A model generated the notes under the pieces. That model was not told the origin of the DNA and searched no databases. It saw only the letters and a program-made list of their open reading frames with translations. The translations under genes were made by a program, and so were the position numbers. Source: G963667855 sp963667855 (lineage in GTDB: Bacteria > Planctomycetota > Phycisphaerae > UBA1845). From it: 64,000 nt of DNA. Positions 62,147-64,000 of this stretch are shown one piece after another (the stretch's first letter is position 1; each line of letters starts with the position of its first letter). The stretch spans positions 186,001-250,000 of the forward strand of contig CAXXKI010000013.1 of assembly GCA_963667855.2 (NCBI GenBank), read 5' to 3'.

Positions 62147-63781
62147 ATGCCCAGGATAACTATAGACGGCAACCAGATAGAATGTCGCGAAGGCATCTCC
62201 GTTCTCCAGGCGGCTCTGGACGCGGGAATTGATGCGCCTCATTACTGTTATCACCCAGGGCTTTCCGTTGTCGCTTCCTGCCGTGTCTGCCTGATGGAGA
62301 TGAAAGTTCCCAATCCGCGGACCGGCGAATCGGATTGGTTGCCGAAACTGGTTCCCTCTTGCCAGACCAAGGTTTCCGAGGGGATGGAGGTTCGATACAA
62401 ATCCGCCAAAGTGGAAGAGGCTCGGAGCAAGGTACTTGAGTTTCTACTTATTGATCATCCACTGGATTGCCCGGTTTGCGACCAGGCCGGTGAATGCCTC
62501 CTGCAGGATTACAGCCGCCGCTTCGGCTGTGCCACCAGCCGCATGGATGAGGATAAATTCGTCGATCCCAAGAAGAACATCGGCTCAAAGACCATGCTCT
62601 ACCAGGATCGTTGCATTCAATGCACCCGTTGCGTCCGTTTTGCCAGGGAAATAGCAGGCACGGGCGAGCTTTGCGTGGTTAATCGCGGCCATAAGAACGA
62701 GATAGACGTGTTCCCCGGTCAGCCGCTGGAAAACGAATTGCAGGGTAACGTCGTCGACCTCTGTCCGGTTGGTTCGATGCTGGATAAGGATTTCCTTTTC
62801 GCCCAGCGGGTTTGGGAGCTTAAAGGAAACGATTCGATCTGTCCCGGTTGTGCCACAGGTTGTGCAATCCGTATCGATCAGAACAAAAACACGCTTTACC
62901 GGGTAAAACCAAGATACAATCCCGGCGTTAACGACTGGTGGATCTGCGATACTGGTCGGTTTTATCACAAGGCCCTGAAGGACCGGTTGACCGCGACCAC
63001 GCTGAAAGGCGGCGATTCGGAAAGAACCATAGACGGGGACGAAGCGGGACGATTGATAGCTTACCGGCTTAAGGATACGGTGGCTGAACATGGTGCGGGC
63101 AAAATCGCGGTTGTCCTGTCTCCCTTCCTGGCCAACGAAGAGATCTACCTGCTGGTAAAGGCTGTACATAAGGTCGATCCCCAGGCGGTTTTTGCCCGCG
63201 GGCCGGTACCCACTGAAACTGAAGACCAGGTTTTCCCTATCGGATCAACAGGGGAGAAGGTCAAGTTCAGGATTCACAAGGATCGGTGTCCGAATCGCAG
63301 GGGCGTGGAACTTGTGCTCGGCAAACTCGGAGTGACTTCGGTACCCATGGGCGATTTGGTAAGCCGCATGCGGGAAGGGCGGTTCGCTACCGTATGGATC
63401 ACCGGTGGTTACCGGGCGAACTGGGCTGACGATGCCCTGGTTGCCGCCAGCGGTAACGTGGATTGGCTTTTAGTCCATGACCTTTTCCCCGGAAAGCTCA
63501 CGGAAAACGCCTTGCTGACCCTGGCAATGTGCAGCTTCGCCGAGCGGGAAGGTTCGTACATTAACGCTGACGACAAAATCCAGCCCTTTAACTGGGCTGT
63601 GCGTCCTCCAGATGGTTTTAAGAGGGAAGGGCAGCTTCTTCTGGACATCGCCCGGACGGTTAAAGCGGTCGAATACGAAGGACTATATAACGGTGAAAAA
63701 GTTCGCCGCCTGATGGCCGGCGAAATAAGCGAGTTTGAAAACGTGTGGACGCCTCCGTTGCCTCCACCGCATCAACATTAG
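62147..63781 (+). CDS. nuoG: NADH-quinone oxidoreductase subunit G
   Basis: The protein has 544 residues. The N-terminal 2Fe-2S domain has HYCYHPGLSVVASCRVC, then 4Fe-4S clusters: CPVCDQAGECLLQDY, CIQCTRCVRFAREI and CPGCATGC. The C-terminal molybdopterin-like part is shorter than in E. coli (about 900 residues), as in several non-proteobacterial lineages. It ends with a His-rich tail. Confidence 0.95.
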   Translation: MPRITIDGNQIECREGISVLQAALDAGIDAPHYCYHPGLSVVASCRVCLMEMKVPNPRTGESDWLPKLVPSCQTKVSEGMEVRYKSAKVEEARSKVLEFLLIDHPLDCPVCDQAGECLLQDYSRRFGCATSRMDEDKFVDPKKNIGSKTMLYQDRCIQCTRCVRFAREIAGTGELCVVNRGHKNEIDVFPGQPLENELQGNVVDLCPVGSMLDKDFLFAQRVWELKGNDSICPGCATGCAIRIDQNKNTLYRVKPRYNPGVNDWWICDTGRFYHKALKDRLTATTLKGGDSERTIDGDEAGRLIAYRLKDTVAEHGAGKIAVVLSPFLANEEIYLLVKAVHKVDPQAVFARGPVPTETEDQVFPIGSTGEKVKFRIHKDRCPNRRGVELVLGKLGVTSVPMGDLVSRMREGRFATVWITGGYRANWADDALVAASGNVDWLLVHDLFPGKLTENALLTLAMCSFAEREGSYINADDKIQPFNWAVRPPDGFKREGQLLLDIARTVKAVEYEGLYNGEKVRRLMAGEISEFENVWTPPLPPPHQH

Positions 63782-63794
63782 AACGTTGAGTAGT

Positions 63795-64000
63795 ATGAAA
63801 GAGATTCTGGAATTTCTGCAAACTCAGTTGGTCTTCAGCACCGTGCTGGCCGTGGTGGTCGTCGTCGCCATTCTCGGTACGGTTGCCTACGCCATCTACT
63901 TCGAGCGGAAAATCTCCGCCTGGATTCAGGACCGCAGCGGACCAAACCGCGTCGGCTTCTTCGGCTTGTTCTGGAATTTCCACTTCTGGGGATTAGGGCA
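63795..64000 (+). CDS. nuoH: NADH-quinone oxidoreductase subunit H, 5' part
   Basis: The first 68 codons are visible from the ATG at 63795 to the window end. After a membrane segment (VLAVVVVVAILGTVAYAIY) come FERKISAWIQDRSGPNRVGF, the conserved NuoH start region. Membrane arm subunit next to the quinone site. Cut by the window. Confidence 0.93.
   Translation, partial: MKEILEFLQTQLVFSTVLAVVVVVAILGTVAYAIYFERKISAWIQDRSGPNRVGFFGLFWNFHFWGLG

Noticed and set aside
60836..62254. 472-residue minus-strand frame over nuoF
   Set aside because: Same reason: antisense to a clear nuoF gene.

Overview
The window looks like chromosomal DNA of a planctomycete or close relative. The clues are an ECF sigma factor beside a Ser/Thr kinase with a zinc anti-sigma-like N-terminus (55 kb), PEP-CTERM proteins (17-19 kb), a large membrane protein with planctomycete-style zinc ribbons (49 kb), and a split class I fumarase. 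The class is not certain.

Positions 1 to about 40440 form one large integrated element. A tyrosine integrase (cut by the window start) and its excisionase-like partner lie at the left end. The right end stops at a displaced 30-base 5' half of a tRNA-Gly gene on the minus strand. Inside, left to right: an IS701-type insertion with a frameshifted transposase (1679-3299); a tightly overlapping operon of three DNA methyltransferases plus an AAA ATPase (3750-8033); a primase-helicase replication protein with repeat-rich, AT-rich DNA beside it (8598-12190); a frameshifted two-gene module of a ComEC-like metallo-hydrolase and a membrane protein (12950-14704); a HEPN protein between two copies of a structured ~100 bp repeat (15119-16875); three PEP-CTERM-type exported genes (17023-19069); a second recombinase with HTH proteins and a RuvB-like ATPase (19205-22923); and an amidoligase, metallopeptidase, small protein and gamma-glutamylcyclotransferase cluster (23113-25232). 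Then come defence genes in several states of decay: a PD-(D/E)XK restriction-type nuclease, an IetAS ATPase-subtilase pair whose protease has several frameshifts, and an Mrr-type nuclease that has lost its catalytic core (25827-31820). Last is a run of poorly known genes: two PD-(D/E)XK-like proteins, a radical SAM protein, zinc-ribbon proteins and a membrane metalloprotease (31906-40197).

From 40441 on the DNA is ordinary chromosome: an NlpC/P60 protein, a DUF4143 ATPase, valS (convergent, with a hairpin between), an AbiE-like toxin-antitoxin pair, a zinc-ribbon membrane protein, both subunits of class I fumarase, an ABC-F ATPase, a sigma factor/kinase pair, and the start of the respiratory complex I operon (nuoA to nuoH, the last cut by the window end).

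The most interesting parts are the amidoligase/GGCT cluster (possibly peptide modification), the three-methyltransferase/ATPase operon with one degenerate catalytic motif, the paired structured repeats around the HEPN gene, and the zinc-ribbon/metalloprotease region next to the right end. No sequence searches were run. Family names come from reading motifs in the translated sequence.
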